Positions 17,881 to 29,871 of a DNA stretch of 64,000 nt are shown piece after piece; the stretch's first letter is position 1, and each line of letters begins with the position of its first letter. The stretch spans positions 1 to 64,000 of the forward strand of contig CAZGJA010000079.1 in NCBI GenBank assembly GCA_964526695.1, given 5' to 3'. The notes under the pieces are model-generated. The model had not been told where the DNA came from, did not search any database, and was given only the letters and a program-made list of their open reading frames with translations. The position numbers and the translations under genes were made by a program. Source of the DNA: JABWBH01 sp964526695 (lineage in GTDB: Bacteria; Planctomycetota; Phycisphaerae; UBA1845).

Positions 17881-20304
17881 TCAGCGCAAAGCGGCAGCAT
17901 GACTTAGGGTCAAGGCGCTTTCGCCTTGTTCCCTCTGGATGCCCTCCTTGAGAAACTTTAGAAGTTCTCGCATTCGCGCATCATAGGAGAACCGCTCAAA
18001 CACCGCCTGTCTCATCACCCCGGCAATGAGCCGCCGTCGAGCAGGATCAATGAGAAACGCCTCGGCTCTTGCGGCAAAATCAGCGGCGCTTCCAAAAACA
18101 ATTTCCTTGAATTGCGGAATGACCTCCTTTGCGGCCGGCGCCATCGCGTGCTGGCGAATAATGTCGATGCAGGGTTCGCCCAGGATGCGGACGTCCGCCC
18201 GCCACTCCTTGAACAATTCCTCTATGCGCCTGCGCCGTTGTGCGTCCGGGTGCTCCTTGAGTTCCGTCCATGACCGGACGCCGGTCTCATCGAGCAGCAA
18301 TTCGATTTCCCTTAATACCGTCCCGTGAAAGTCGCTCCCGCTCATTCTAGTCATGAAGAAGGCTCCGGCCATCAGTCCATCCAGAGCGCGCTGGTGCAAG
18401 AAACCAAAACCCATCAGTTGCAAGTTAATGGCCGAAGCCTGATAAACGGCTTGGAGGGACTCGCCATTTCTGGTCGGCCCTTGCGCGTACTGTGCCAGTC
18501 GCGGATGGCGCTCCCAGCCGTTGCCAAATATGCGGAGCTTGCGTCCCGTTTGATCGCACCAATCGGCGACCCAAGTCAACGCTACGTGCCGAAAAGCGCG
18601 ATCGCCAAGGCGTTGAATGACTTGTTGCACCTTTCCAAGCTCATCAACCGTCCAGCTCCAACCCTTGGACTCGCAGGCGTCGATCAATGGCGTCATGATG
18701 GGCGCGGGGAAATCTCCCCCTTTCTTCCACTGCTCAATCAGAGGCGGTGCGACCTCCCGGAACAGCTCGCGCAACTTTTCATCAGGAAGCCACAACTCCA
18801 CTGAAAGCTGCTCGTCTTCCACACCGGCGGATGCATGACTTACATAGGATACGTCGCATCGATACGGAGCGAGGGCCGATTCGGGCAGCGGCTCGGCCAG
18901 ATAGGTGTCAGCGCTGCCCGCCATGGAGCAGTAACGGCAGCGATGCACCGGCCATCCAAAGCGGCGTGGGGCGATTCCGGCTCCGAAGCCCATCAGAAAA
19001 TCATTCCAGGCGAGCCGCGGCTTTTTGTTGGGATCAAACACCCACGGAAGTTGGTCCTGATCCCATGTCAGGGAGGGGATCGCCGGATGCAGAAGGCCGG
19101 TCATCTCATAGCGCATGCGAGACAGGAGAAAAATCAGGTCCGGTTGAAACTCGAGCTGCGCCTTGAGCAATGAAATTGGGTCGAGCGGCTGGTGCGGTGA
19201 CGGCTCGATGATCAAGCGCGTCTGATGTCCTAATCGGTCCAGCGCCTTGATGCAGTCGCGCATGCTGTATTGCAGAAACGTGGTATGTCGCGAAGTCAGG
19301 CACAGAATGCGCAGCGGCTCGCCGCGCGCGCGCCCCGTGTCGTCCGCGGCTTCGCGGAACCGCTGTGCCCAGTACGAGGCGTCACGCCCGGCGTAGCGCT
19401 CGGCAATCGAGGCCTGAAGTTGCTTGATCCTCGCCTGACGTTGCTCTGCTGTTGTCGCAATCGCCGCGTGAACCGTCGAGGCGTCCGCCGGACCTTCCAG
19501 CGGAAACGCATGCACGCGATCCGTCAGGGGCCAATGCGTGTCGGATTCCAACAGCGAGCGGAACCGGGCGACGGAGTCCTCTCCGACAAACCACACAACC
19601 CGCGGGTCGGCGAGAATCTCCCGCCAGTCGTGAACGTGCAGCAACACGGCCAGCGCCTCGGGCTTGGATTCAATTACATAGATCGCGGACGAGGCTTCAA
19701 GGAAGACCTTCTGAGTCTTCGCATAGCCTTCAACAAATTCCCACCCCAACCCAAGCCCGACAAATACGAGCGGCGTTGGAAGCAGCCCTTGGGTAGGAAG
19801 GGCAAGGCGAGCTGCCGCCTGCGCGCGGTGCTCGTCGAGGAAGGGCAGCCATGCCGGAGGCCAGACCGCACCGGCCCGCTTGACGTGCATCTCGCCTTGG
19901 GGCGTTTGGTGCAGTTCAAACTCGGATTGATGCTCGACCCACGCCGCCTCCACGATCCGAGCGGAACGAAGGTCTCGCTCCGCCAGCACGGCGAGGTTCG
20001 CTTGAAAGCGCCGCTTGCGCGAACTCCACGGCACGCGACCGCTGCGCGGACCGTCCGCGGCGGCCTGCAGGGTCTCACGCTCCGAGTCGCTGCACACACC
20101 TGTCCCAAGCCTGTCGATCACCTCGCGCGCGGCCGCGTGCAGGCCCAGCCGCAGCAGGCACTGCACGTATCCGGCCACCCATTCGCCCTCGGCTGGAAAT
20201 GCCTGCGCGAGCAGCGGCACGACGCGGACGTAGGCGTAGGGATCCTTCGCCGACAGCGCCGCGCGAGCCAGACGGGCCAGCACCTGCACATCAAGCACAG
20301 CCAT
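17881..20304 (-). CDS. Large two-part glycosyltransferase-like protein (MAF/DUF115-like plus CgeB-like)
   Basis: About 807 residues, cytosolic. The N-terminal half includes PLVFVGLGLGWEFVEGY and FLEASSAIYVIESKPEAL, resembling the motility-associated (DUF115, 6-hydroxymethylpterin pyrophosphokinase-like) fold. The C-terminal half, from about residue 330 (LRILCLTSRHTTFLQYSM), resembles CgeB/GT4-like transferases that modify surface glycans or spores. INLQLMGFGFLHQRALDGL matches the donor-binding helix region. The ATG at 20304 is chosen; a TTG at 20331 is possible, and neither has a good RBS. Parts of the 3' half look AT-richer than its neighbours. It is followed on the same strand by no close gene and preceded by the VanZ-like gene, 110 bp away. 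The exact activity is unknown. Confidence 0.6.
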   Translation of the reverse strand: MAVLDVQVLARLARAALSAKDPYAYVRVVPLLAQAFPAEGEWVAGYVQCLLRLGLHAAAREVIDRLGTGVCSDSERETLQAAADGPRSGRVPWSSRKRRFQANLAVLAERDLRSARIVEAAWVEHQSEFELHQTPQGEMHVKRAGAVWPPAWLPFLDEHRAQAAARLALPTQGLLPTPLVFVGLGLGWEFVEGYAKTQKVFLEASSAIYVIESKPEALAVLLHVHDWREILADPRVVWFVGEDSVARFRSLLESDTHWPLTDRVHAFPLEGPADASTVHAAIATTAEQRQARIKQLQASIAERYAGRDASYWAQRFREAADDTGRARGEPLRILCLTSRHTTFLQYSMRDCIKALDRLGHQTRLIIEPSPHQPLDPISLLKAQLEFQPDLIFLLSRMRYEMTGLLHPAIPSLTWDQDQLPWVFDPNKKPRLAWNDFLMGFGAGIAPRRFGWPVHRCRYCSMAGSADTYLAEPLPESALAPYRCDVSYVSHASAGVEDEQLSVELWLPDEKLRELFREVAPPLIEQWKKGGDFPAPIMTPLIDACESKGWSWTVDELGKVQQVIQRLGDRAFRHVALTWVADWCDQTGRKLRIFGNGWERHPRLAQYAQGPTRNGESLQAVYQASAINLQLMGFGFLHQRALDGLMAGAFFMTRMSGSDFHGTVLREIELLLDETGVRSWTELKEHPDAQRRRRIEELFKEWRADVRILGEPCIDIIRQHAMAPAAKEVIPQFKEIVFGSAADFAARAEAFLIDPARRRLIAGVMRQAVFERFSYDARMRELLKFLKEGIQREQGESALTLSHAAALR

Positions 20305-20414
20305 CGAACGTCTATCGGACGAATGAGGCAAGGAACGCGAACGCCGGGCGCAGGATGTGCCTGCGCACGATCATGGGGAATTGCAGCTCAAGCGCGAAAC
20401 CGCGAAGCAATGCA

Positions 20415-21806
20415 TCAGGCATGTTGCGGGGCAGGGGACTGGGGACGCAAAGTGACATAGATGCGCGTTAAGCCCACCGCGATCGCCATCGCCACGACCG
20501 GCGCCGTCAAGTCCATTCCGGCCGGCCCGACGCCTCGCCACGCCTGCGAGACCACCGAAACCGACGCGGTTGCGATCATCAGCAGAAACGGCGTACGCGC
20601 ACTGCGTCGCCCGCCAAGCAACGCCATCAGCAGCAGCGCCCACACGCCCTGGGCCGCCACCATGCCGGCAAGCTCCCCCATCGCGTGAACCGTGGAAAGG
20701 CGCCAAACGGCCTCGAACGGAGGCAGGAATCGTGGCATCGCCGGCAACTCCATGATGCGGGACGCGCCCGCACTCATCATGCCTTCAGCCGCGACACCCA
20801 CTCCGGCAACGACAAGCAGGATCAACGTAGGCAAGAACGCGCGGTTCAGGCGCAACGGCTGCGCCCCCCGATCGCGGCCGGCAAGCCGCGTCGCCATCAC
20901 CGTCAATCCCGCTCCGGCCGTTCCCGCCAGACAGGCCTCGGGAATGCCGCTCAACTCGAACGTCTGTGAAACGACGAATATCTGAATCACCTCGACGACG
21001 GCGCCGAGCAAAAACGCGTGCTTGGCCGCCGAGAACATGGCATCGATGCGCGTCCATCCGCCGTCCATCCGCGCCAAGGCCAGGCACGCGCACGCGATCA
21101 TCAGCGGCGATGACCTTGCCAGCGCCGCCAGCACGCCGAATGCGTCGCCCGGCAACGTTCCCGCCAGCCGCCAGTTCGCGTCAAGAAACCGATCGTGCAG
21201 CTCCACCGTGTTGGGCACGAAATCAAACGGCGCGAGGCTGATCAGGATCCACAGGAGCGACATCACCACGGCCATCGCCATGAGCGGCGTTGAAGTGAAT
21301 GCCTGCCGGACTCCCGCGGCGCTTCGGCCGAGCAAGGGGAGAAAAGCCGGGGCCGCCCAGGCGCCGAGCATGGCGCCCCAGGTGTTCACGCCCACGTCGA
21401 TCCATGAAGCCATGCGCAGCGCGCTGAGCGTCTGCACGATTTCAGCGGTGAAGCTGACCAGCGCGCCCAGCAGCGCGGCTCGCACCAAGGATCCACGCCT
21501 GCCGGCCCCGCTTCCGCATCCGTGCAGCGCTATCGCCCCACCAAGCGGGAAATACACGAGGAGGTTGACTAAGAGGTCTTCAAGATCACTCGATGGGAAT
21601 CCCAGCGGAGGAATGGCGCGATGGGAGATCAACGCCAGGCGTGCAAGGTCCAGATCGAACGGAATCCACGAACCGTAAAGCAAGGCGACCGCAATCATCG
21701 CCGCCCACCATCCCGACGCGCGGCCGCGGAACGGCGCGTCCAACGATTCCGCCGGCGCGCCGGCCATGAATGCGAGTGAGTCGCTGGTGGTTCGCTCCTG
21801 CCCCAT
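20415..21806 (-). CDS. Polytopic VanZ-like family membrane protein, duplicated domain
   Basis: A 463-residue membrane protein with about 10-12 helices. The first half carries the VanZ pattern: LVNLLVYFPLG, then FTAEIVQTL, then DVGVNTWGAMLG. The second half repeats it in degenerate form: LISLAPFDFVPN, then VVEVIQIFV, then ACLAGTAGAGL. Two VanZ units in tandem are longer than the usual about 150-200 residues. Planctomycetal VanZ-like genes are often near exopolysaccharide genes; here the neighbour is a glycosyltransferase-like gene, so an envelope-glycan role is plausible but unproven. The ATG at 21806 has GAGGGG 7 nt upstream; an ATG at 21767 is an alternative. Confidence 0.75.
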   Translation of the reverse strand: MGQERTTSDSLAFMAGAPAESLDAPFRGRASGWWAAMIAVALLYGSWIPFDLDLARLALISHRAIPPLGFPSSDLEDLLVNLLVYFPLGGAIALHGCGSGAGRRGSLVRAALLGALVSFTAEIVQTLSALRMASWIDVGVNTWGAMLGAWAAPAFLPLLGRSAAGVRQAFTSTPLMAMAVVMSLLWILISLAPFDFVPNTVELHDRFLDANWRLAGTLPGDAFGVLAALARSSPLMIACACLALARMDGGWTRIDAMFSAAKHAFLLGAVVEVIQIFVVSQTFELSGIPEACLAGTAGAGLTVMATRLAGRDRGAQPLRLNRAFLPTLILLVVAGVGVAAEGMMSAGASRIMELPAMPRFLPPFEAVWRLSTVHAMGELAGMVAAQGVWALLLMALLGGRRSARTPFLLMIATASVSVVSQAWRGVGPAGMDLTAPVVAMAIAVGLTRIYVTLRPQSPAPQHA

Positions 21807-21997
21807 TCCCCTGCCCCTCATGCACAAGTCTCTCGGGGCAGGCGGGGGAATTCAAGCTTTCGGGGCCTGTAAGGCGCCGGGTTCCGAGAAAACGTCGGTT
21901 TTCGCGGCGCTGCCGCCTGATGAACTTGGCGCGTCATGCGAACAACTCGCCAAGCCGCCTCCCAGGGCACCCCTGCTGCACGCGCGTCCCGACCGAA

Positions 21998-22636
21998 TCA
22001 GCCTCCGTCCATTGACGCGCCCGACGCATGCAACTCCGCCAGTCTCGTGCGGACGATTTTCAGCCCCTCAAAAAGGCGTGACTTCACCACGGATTCCCGC
22101 AGATCAAGCACGTCCGCGATTTCCTGCCGCGAAAGCCCCTCGACGTACCTCATGCGAAGCGCTTCCGCCGTGCTGTCGGGAAGCAAAGCCAGCGCTTCCT
22201 TGACGCGATCGCCCATCTCAACGCGAAGCATGCGCGTCAGCTGACCGGTCAACTCCGCGTCCACGTCGTCGCCTGCGGGAAGCGCCGCATGGTCCCTGCG
22301 CCGGTGCCGGTTGCGAACGAGGTTGAGGCAGTGATTGCGGGCGATGCGGTAGAGCCAGGCGCGAAAGTGCTCCGGCACGTCGCGTGCCGCGATCACCTTG
22401 CAGAAGATGTCCTGCGCCGCATCTTCCGCGTCTTCGATCCGACCCAGGTAGCCTCTGCAGAAGCGGACGATCGCGGCGCGGTACGTATCCGCCAAAACGC
22501 GCCCCGCCCTGGCATCGCCCGCGCGCAGCGCTTCAATCAAAGCCGGCGACATGTCCGGCGCCGCCCCCCCCCCGGGGGGGGTCGGAGACGGCGCTCCGCC
22601 ATGCGCACACGCGGATTCATCCTGTCCGGTTCTCAT
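21998..22636 (-). CDS. ECF-type RNA polymerase sigma factor, kinase-coupled
   Basis: Alternative sigma factor of 212 residues. Region 2 is seen at about 44-105 (AEDAAQDIFCKVI, FRAWLYRIARNHCLN) and region 4 at about 150-205 (ALALLPDSTAEALRMRYVEG, then HTH SRQEIADVLDLRESVVKSRL). Its ATG overlaps the stop of the upstream Ser/Thr kinase gene (ATGA), so it is translated from the same transcript. This arrangement matches the planctomycetal ECF-STK groups, in which a kinase replaces a classical anti-sigma factor as the control partner. Confidence 0.92.
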   Translation of the reverse strand: MRTGQDESACAHGGAPSPTPPGGGAAPDMSPALIEALRAGDARAGRVLADTYRAAIVRFCRGYLGRIEDAEDAAQDIFCKVIAARDVPEHFRAWLYRIARNHCLNLVRNRHRRRDHAALPAGDDVDAELTGQLTRMLRVEMGDRVKEALALLPDSTAEALRMRYVEGLSRQEIADVLDLRESVVKSRLFEGLKIVRTRLAELHASGASMDGG

Positions 22637-25008
22637 GGAGCGTCCTCAGGCGGCGACGACTCGTCGGCCGTGGATTCCGGTTCCAACGACTGCCCTTGCC
22701 CGGCGGCCACAAGTCGCCACCGCGCCTCAAGTTCCGGACGCGACCCGCGGCGATACAGCTCCGCCAGCGACAAGGCGGCGTCAATCGAGCAGCGGTGCCG
22801 ACGTCCGCAGGCTTCCACCCAAATCCCCTCTCCGGCGAGAAGCTCCGACTCCGCCTCCTCCCACGCCCCGTTTCGCATCAGGCAACGCCCCAACTCCACG
22901 TGAGCCTCGGCAATCAGGTAATGCCTCGGCGGCAACAGCGTGAGCCGAAGCTGGAGCGCATCCCGCAGCATCGTCTCCGCGGCCTCCGCGCGATCTCGCT
23001 CCCGCAGCACAACACCCAACGTGACCCATGACTCGGCCATGTCCGGATGCTGCGCGGGCAGCTTCGCTTCGCGCAGCCGCAGCGCCTCGCGCGCCTGGTC
23101 CTCGGCCTCCTGCAGAAGCCCCAGGCGCAGGTCAGCCCATGCGCAGTCATTGAGCGTGTCGGCGATCAGCGGATGGTCCGCGGCAACAAGCCTGCCGCGC
23201 AACTCCAGCGACTGCTGAAGGCGCAGCTTGGCCTCTTCCACCTTGCCGTTCTCCAGCAGGATTACGCCCAGGCCGTGCAGACTTTCGGCCACGTCCAAGT
23301 GCTCCTCCCCGAAGGCGTCGCGGCGAATCCGCAGGGCGCTGCGCATGATCCACTCCGCGTTTTCGCTGCTGCCCCGATGATGCTGCACCTCGGCAAGATG
23401 GAAGAGCGCCTCCGCCACCAGCGGATGCTGCTCGCCATACTCCGCGCGGCGCTTTTGCAAGGCCTGAAGCAGCAGCGGCTCGGCGTTCGTGAAGTCGCCC
23501 TTCGCCTCCAGCAGCCTGGCCACGTTCAAGCGGCTGGTGGCCAGCAGCGGATCGGATGCCTTCAGTTGCTCCTCACGGAATTGCAGGACGCGCCACAGGT
23601 GCGATTCCGCCTCCTGATACCGGCCAAGACTGAGGTACGTGTTGCCGATCGTCTCGCGGATCGCCACCTCGATCTCCGGCGCCATGCCCCGGTCGCTCTC
23701 GAGCCGGCGAGTCGCTTCTTTCAGCACTTCGGAGACCGTCGTCGCCTGTCCCTTCGGGTTGTAGGGGTCATAAGACGCCAGCATGTTCTGCAGAAAGACG
23801 TTGATCTGAGTGGCCTTGTCCGCCTCTCGCCATGTTTCCGAGTAGAGCAGGCTGACCCACACCGCCGACGCGGCCGTGAGCACGAAGACGCAGGCCGCAA
23901 AACCGAAGGCCACCAGGTGGCGGCGCACGAGTTTGCGAAGCTGATAGCCGGCGCTGGGTGGGCGCGCCAGAATCGGCTCGGCACGCAGGTATCGATCGAT
24001 GTCCTCCGCCAGCTCGCCGGCGCTCTGGTAACGCTGCGCCGGATCCTTCGCCAGCGCCTTGAGGATGATGCACTCCACGTCGCCGCGAATCGCGCGATTG
24101 ATCGTCGAGGGGCGGGCGGGCGCCTCCTCGCAGATCTGCCGGACGGCCTCATGCGGCAGGCGCGATTTCACCTCGAACGGCAGCTTCCCCGTCATCAGCT
24201 CGAAGAACACCACGCCCAGCGAATACACGTCCGTGCGGACGTCGATCTCATCGGTCCGCCCCGCCGCCTGCTCCGGGCTCATGTACGGCAGCGTGCCCTG
24301 GACCTTGCCCGCGCCGGTGATCGTGCCGCCGAACCCCAGCTCCTCATCCACCACGCGCGCCAGCCCGAAATCGAGGATCTTCGCCGACCCCGCGGAATCC
24401 ACGAGAATGTTCGTCGGCTTCAGGTCGCGATGGATCACACCGCGCTGATGCGCGTGGTGAATCGCAAGGCACACCTCCCGAATCAGGCGCAGGCGTTTGG
24501 ATACGCTCAGTTGCCGCTGCTGCGCCACCTTCGTGATCGGCGCGCCGTCCACCAGCTCCATCGCAAAGAAGTGCTGGCCGTCCTCGGTCGTGCCGGCTTC
24601 GTAGATCGACCCGATCGACGGGTGACGCAGGCGCGCCAGCGTCGCCACCTCGCGCTGATAGAGCCGCAGACTCTGCTCGTCCACGAAGCGCCCCCCGCGA
24701 ATGACCTTCACGGCCACGTGGCGTCGCGGCGAGAGCTGCCGCGCTTCATAGACCAGCGCCTGCCCCCCTTCTCCGATCCGGCGGATCACCTCGTACGAGC
24801 CGATATGCGACGGCAGCGCGGGGCGCTCCAGGCTCGACGCCATCGATACCGCGACCATCCCCCGGCGAATCTCCTCCGCCAGCGCGCGGCACTGCGAGCA
24901 CTCCGCCAGATGCGCCCAAAGCTCCTCCCCGTCACGGTCGAGCCAGCTCCAGAGCTGCTCCTCCGTCACCGTGCAGGTCGTCGGAGATTGAACGACGGGT
25001 TGAACCAT
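22633..25008 (-). CDS. Membrane Ser/Thr protein kinase with N-terminal zinc-finger motif and TPR tail
   Basis: Hanks-type kinase of 791 residues. An N-terminal H33-x3-C37-x2-C40 motif (HLAECSQC) looks like the ZAS zinc-binding site of anti-sigma factors. The kinase domain spans about 70-340: IGEGGQALVYEA glycine loop, K101, HRDLKPTN (193-200) and DFG (213-215). A membrane helix lies at about 405-428, and the rest is TPR/kinesin-light-chain-type repeats, presumably extracytoplasmic. ATG at 25008 is chosen over an upstream frame because GGAAAAG precedes it. It overlaps the ECF sigma gene by 4 bp. The fused zinc motif suggests it both binds and phosphorylates its sigma partner (inference). Confidence 0.9.
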   Translation of the reverse strand: MVQPVVQSPTTCTVTEEQLWSWLDRDGEELWAHLAECSQCRALAEEIRRGMVAVSMASSLERPALPSHIGSYEVIRRIGEGGQALVYEARQLSPRRHVAVKVIRGGRFVDEQSLRLYQREVATLARLRHPSIGSIYEAGTTEDGQHFFAMELVDGAPITKVAQQRQLSVSKRLRLIREVCLAIHHAHQRGVIHRDLKPTNILVDSAGSAKILDFGLARVVDEELGFGGTITGAGKVQGTLPYMSPEQAAGRTDEIDVRTDVYSLGVVFFELMTGKLPFEVKSRLPHEAVRQICEEAPARPSTINRAIRGDVECIILKALAKDPAQRYQSAGELAEDIDRYLRAEPILARPPSAGYQLRKLVRRHLVAFGFAACVFVLTAASAVWVSLLYSETWREADKATQINVFLQNMLASYDPYNPKGQATTVSEVLKEATRRLESDRGMAPEIEVAIRETIGNTYLSLGRYQEAESHLWRVLQFREEQLKASDPLLATSRLNVARLLEAKGDFTNAEPLLLQALQKRRAEYGEQHPLVAEALFHLAEVQHHRGSSENAEWIMRSALRIRRDAFGEEHLDVAESLHGLGVILLENGKVEEAKLRLQQSLELRGRLVAADHPLIADTLNDCAWADLRLGLLQEAEDQAREALRLREAKLPAQHPDMAESWVTLGVVLRERDRAEAAETMLRDALQLRLTLLPPRHYLIAEAHVELGRCLMRNGAWEEAESELLAGEGIWVEACGRRHRCSIDAALSLAELYRRGSRPELEARWRLVAAGQGQSLEPESTADESSPPEDAP

Positions 25009-25056
25009 GAGCGACTTTTCCAGCAACACGCTCGCAGCGCGCGGAACCACCTGACA

Positions 25057-25082
25057 ATTATAGACACGCTCAGCGCTGCAAC
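25057..25082 (-). promoter_or_regulatory. Candidate promoter of the kinase-ECF operon
   Basis: A perfect TATAAT on the minus strand (25057-25062), 49 bp before the kinase ATG. The -35 is weak (TTGCAG at 25077-25082 with only 14-nt spacing), so an ECF-independent or activator-dependent promoter is possible. Confidence 0.45.
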
Positions 25083-25246
25083 GAAAACCCGCAATCCGGA
25101 ACCAACCGCGGCGCATGAAAAACGGCCGGCATCCGCCGACCGTCAGCATCGCGAGGAGATTGTGGAGCGAGTCTGGTTGTCTGTCGCGCGTTCGTCTAGT
25201 CGGCGGGAGGGCAATGCCTGCCGCCGCGCCACGAAACTCACCGTCA

Positions 25247-25263
25247 GGCGGGCATAGCCCGCC
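25247..25263. repeat. Short perfect hairpin GGCGGGC-ATA-GCCCGCC
   Basis: Perfect 7-bp stem with a 3-nt loop, followed by CTACG, in the spacer between the kinase gene and the small secreted-protein gene. No U-run. It resembles the other palindromic interspersed sequences of this window, but only one copy is present here. Confidence 0.45.
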
Positions 25264-25312
25264 CTACGCGGCGGAGCGCGGCGAAGCTCCAGATCGGGCA
25301 CGGAGCCAACCG

Positions 25313-25930
25313 CTATGACGCTCGACGGTGCCGGGCCTTGATCGGCCTGAGCACCTTGGACACCTTGGCGGGCTTGGACCGCTCGATGGCCTTCCTCGAC
25401 TTGGCGGGCTCGGTCGCTCCGCTCGCACCGATCGACTTGGCCGGCGAGGAGCTGGACTTCAGACCGAAATCATCGAGCAAGCCGTCGAGGTCGCCGAGAT
25501 CAAACCCCCCGCCCAGATCGCCGCCGTCCGTCGAGCCGCCCCCAACGTCCGGGAAATCAGGCACGCGCGGCAGAACCGGGTCCAGCCCGGCCTGGGCGCG
25601 AATCGTGTTGTGCAGTGCGTTGATCATGAGGTTCAGGTTGGTGAACAGAATCTGGAGCGACTCGATCCGGGCCTGCGCCCAGGGACTCAACGGCACGCTC
25701 GAAGCGTCCCGGTCGATCTGCGTGCCTTCCTGGCTGCGTGTGATGAACGCCCGCGCACGAGCCAGACCGGCGGAGACGACGTTGCCGGGCGCCCGGGCCG
25801 CGACGCGGCCGCTGCGCGCGTTGTTGTTCACGTTCTGATAATCCGGCCGTCCCCCAGTGTCTTGTGCGCGGCACACGCAAGCCATGCCCGCCATCAACAA
25901 CACGCCCACGCCAATCGCTGACCTTCTCAT
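25313..25930 (-). CDS. Small secreted protein of unknown function
   Basis: A 205-residue protein with a signal peptide (1-23, ending CVCRA) and the ATG at 25930 preceded by GGGAG 8 nt upstream. The middle (about 50-120) is helical, with a stretch ESLQILFTNLNLMINALHNT. A Gly/Asp-rich segment (GGGSTDGGDLGGGFDLGDLD) follows, and the C-terminus is Lys/Arg/Ser-rich. I recognise no family. The contrast between an acidic middle and a basic tail suggests binding to a polyanion or self-association, which is speculative. Confidence 0.65.
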   Translation of the reverse strand: MRRSAIGVGVLLMAGMACVCRAQDTGGRPDYQNVNNNARSGRVAARAPGNVVSAGLARARAFITRSQEGTQIDRDASSVPLSPWAQARIESLQILFTNLNLMINALHNTIRAQAGLDPVLPRVPDFPDVGGGSTDGGDLGGGFDLGDLDGLLDDFGLKSSSSPAKSIGASGATEPAKSRKAIERSKPAKVSKVLRPIKARHRRAS

Positions 25931-26118
25931 CGTCAAGACTCCCACGGGCCAACCGCAGCTCTCGTCGCTTCGGCCCGCCTTGAGAACGGGCTTCCCCTCG
26001 ACCGCCGGCCCATTATCCACCTTCGCAGATGTCGTGCCAACCCATGTATCGGGTAAGGCGCCGCGAAGATAAAGCCGCACGCGAATTCCTGTGGCGCGCG
26101 GCCCCTTCCAGTGTGGCG

Positions 26119-28746
<2,628 letters not shown>

Positions 28747-28902
28747 GCAGATTTGCCCCTGTCTCAGAAGGGGCGGCGCATTCCCGGATGAAGCATGCCG
28801 CCCCGAACTGCCGCACCGGCCGCGCCTGATCCCCAAGTTCTACCGGTGTGGAAGTGTACCATGAGTCGCGTCCGGACAAACTCCCCAAGCGCCGTGGACG
28901 AT

Positions 28903-29529
28903 CTACCAGCCGGCGGGTTTTCGAATGCTTCCGCCACGACCGTCCGCCAGTTCCACAGGAAACGAGGACACGGCAAGCAGGCGTAATGGAAAGGTGCGGT
29001 GCTTATCCGCCGCCATCCGGAGTTCGGTCGCGGCGCCGCGCGCCGGGTTCCGCGAGGGCACATAAACAACCAGCTCAACTGCGGGACGGCGCGCCTTGAC
29101 CAGCTCCAGCGCCGGCACAAGGTCCGAATCCCCACTGACCAGGATCATGCGATCAGCCCGGTCGCACATCGCATCATCCAGCATTTGCAGGGCTATGTTC
29201 ACGTCCGTGCGCTTCTCCTCCGCTGAATCGAACACGCGCTCTCCGTCATGTTGACAGCTTTTGACGCGGCACTTCACCTGCTTGCGCTTGAACTTGCTCA
29301 GGATGATGTTGACCATTGGGCATGTGGACAGAGCGCGGAGATACACTTCCTGATTGCCCTGCTTGCGGCCGCTCACCAGCGCTGTGAAATAGTGAATCGT
29401 GACGATGTCATCGTGCGGCCTCAGCCGCTTGAACAGCCCTTCCAAATCAAGCCATTTGTGGGAGCCACCGCGGATGGCGCCGTAGTAGAAGTTGAAGCCG
29501 TCGATGTAGATGTTGGTTCGGGCAGGCAT
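28903..29529 (-). CDS. NYN-domain (LabA/DUF88-like) putative ribonuclease
   Basis: PIN-like NYN nuclease fold of 208 residues. Acidic residues typical of the metal site are D10 in IYIDGFNFYYG, D109 in RTDVNIA, and D134 and D136 in VSGDSDLVP. Family members act on RNA, but the target is unknown. The ATG at 29529 gives the canonical start close to the IDGFN motif. There is no Shine-Dalgarno; instead a perfect hairpin (29541-29559) sits 11 nt upstream. It lies 156 bp before gyrA on the same strand; linkage is probably incidental. Confidence 0.88.
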   Translation of the reverse strand: MPARTNIYIDGFNFYYGAIRGGSHKWLDLEGLFKRLRPHDDIVTIHYFTALVSGRKQGNQEVYLRALSTCPMVNIILSKFKRKQVKCRVKSCQHDGERVFDSAEEKRTDVNIALQMLDDAMCDRADRMILVSGDSDLVPALELVKARRPAVELVVYVPSRNPARGAATELRMAADKHRTFPLRLLAVSSFPVELADGRGGSIRKPAGW

Positions 29530-29540
29530 GTAAAAAACAA

Positions 29541-29559
29541 GGCAGCCATATAGGCTGCC
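29541..29559 (-). promoter_or_regulatory. Hairpin just upstream of the NYN gene
   Basis: GGCAGCC, ATATA, GGCTGCC: a perfect 7-bp stem in the place where an RBS would be expected for the NYN ATG at 29529, followed by a U/A-rich leader. It could be a translational control element or a binding site of the nuclease itself. Confidence 0.5.
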
Positions 29560-29871
29560 CAACCCGCTTGCGCGGGGGAGTCGTAAGATCATTCTACGCT
29601 CGGCATATCGCGAGTCAAGCCGGTACTCGGCGGACTGACGGGTGTGGCCATATTTCTGGGCAAACGCCGAAACGCCAGACCGCGAACCGCGTTTCCGGCG
29701 CCGGAACAGTGGTCGTGACGGTCAGTCTCTATCGTTGCCTAAAAGTATGGCCAGACCCGGACTGACCGACGAACCGCAGGGCAACCGTGGAGACGTAACA
29801 TCTTCAGCAGACGAAGCCTAAGCGCAAAACGGCGGACGCTTCTCTCGCGCAGCACCCCGGGCGGCGAAGAG
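29560..29871. other. Intergenic region without recognised gene
   Basis: About 310 bp between the NYN gene and the THX gene. A 9-bp inverted repeat (CGGTCAGTC at 29719-29727 and GACTGACCG at 29760-29768) is the only structure seen. No RNA gene or ORF with family resemblance. Confidence 0.4.

Noticed and set aside
23047..25257. Plus-strand ORF of 736 codons
   Set aside because: Antisense shadow of the Ser/Thr kinase, with no start signal or domain.
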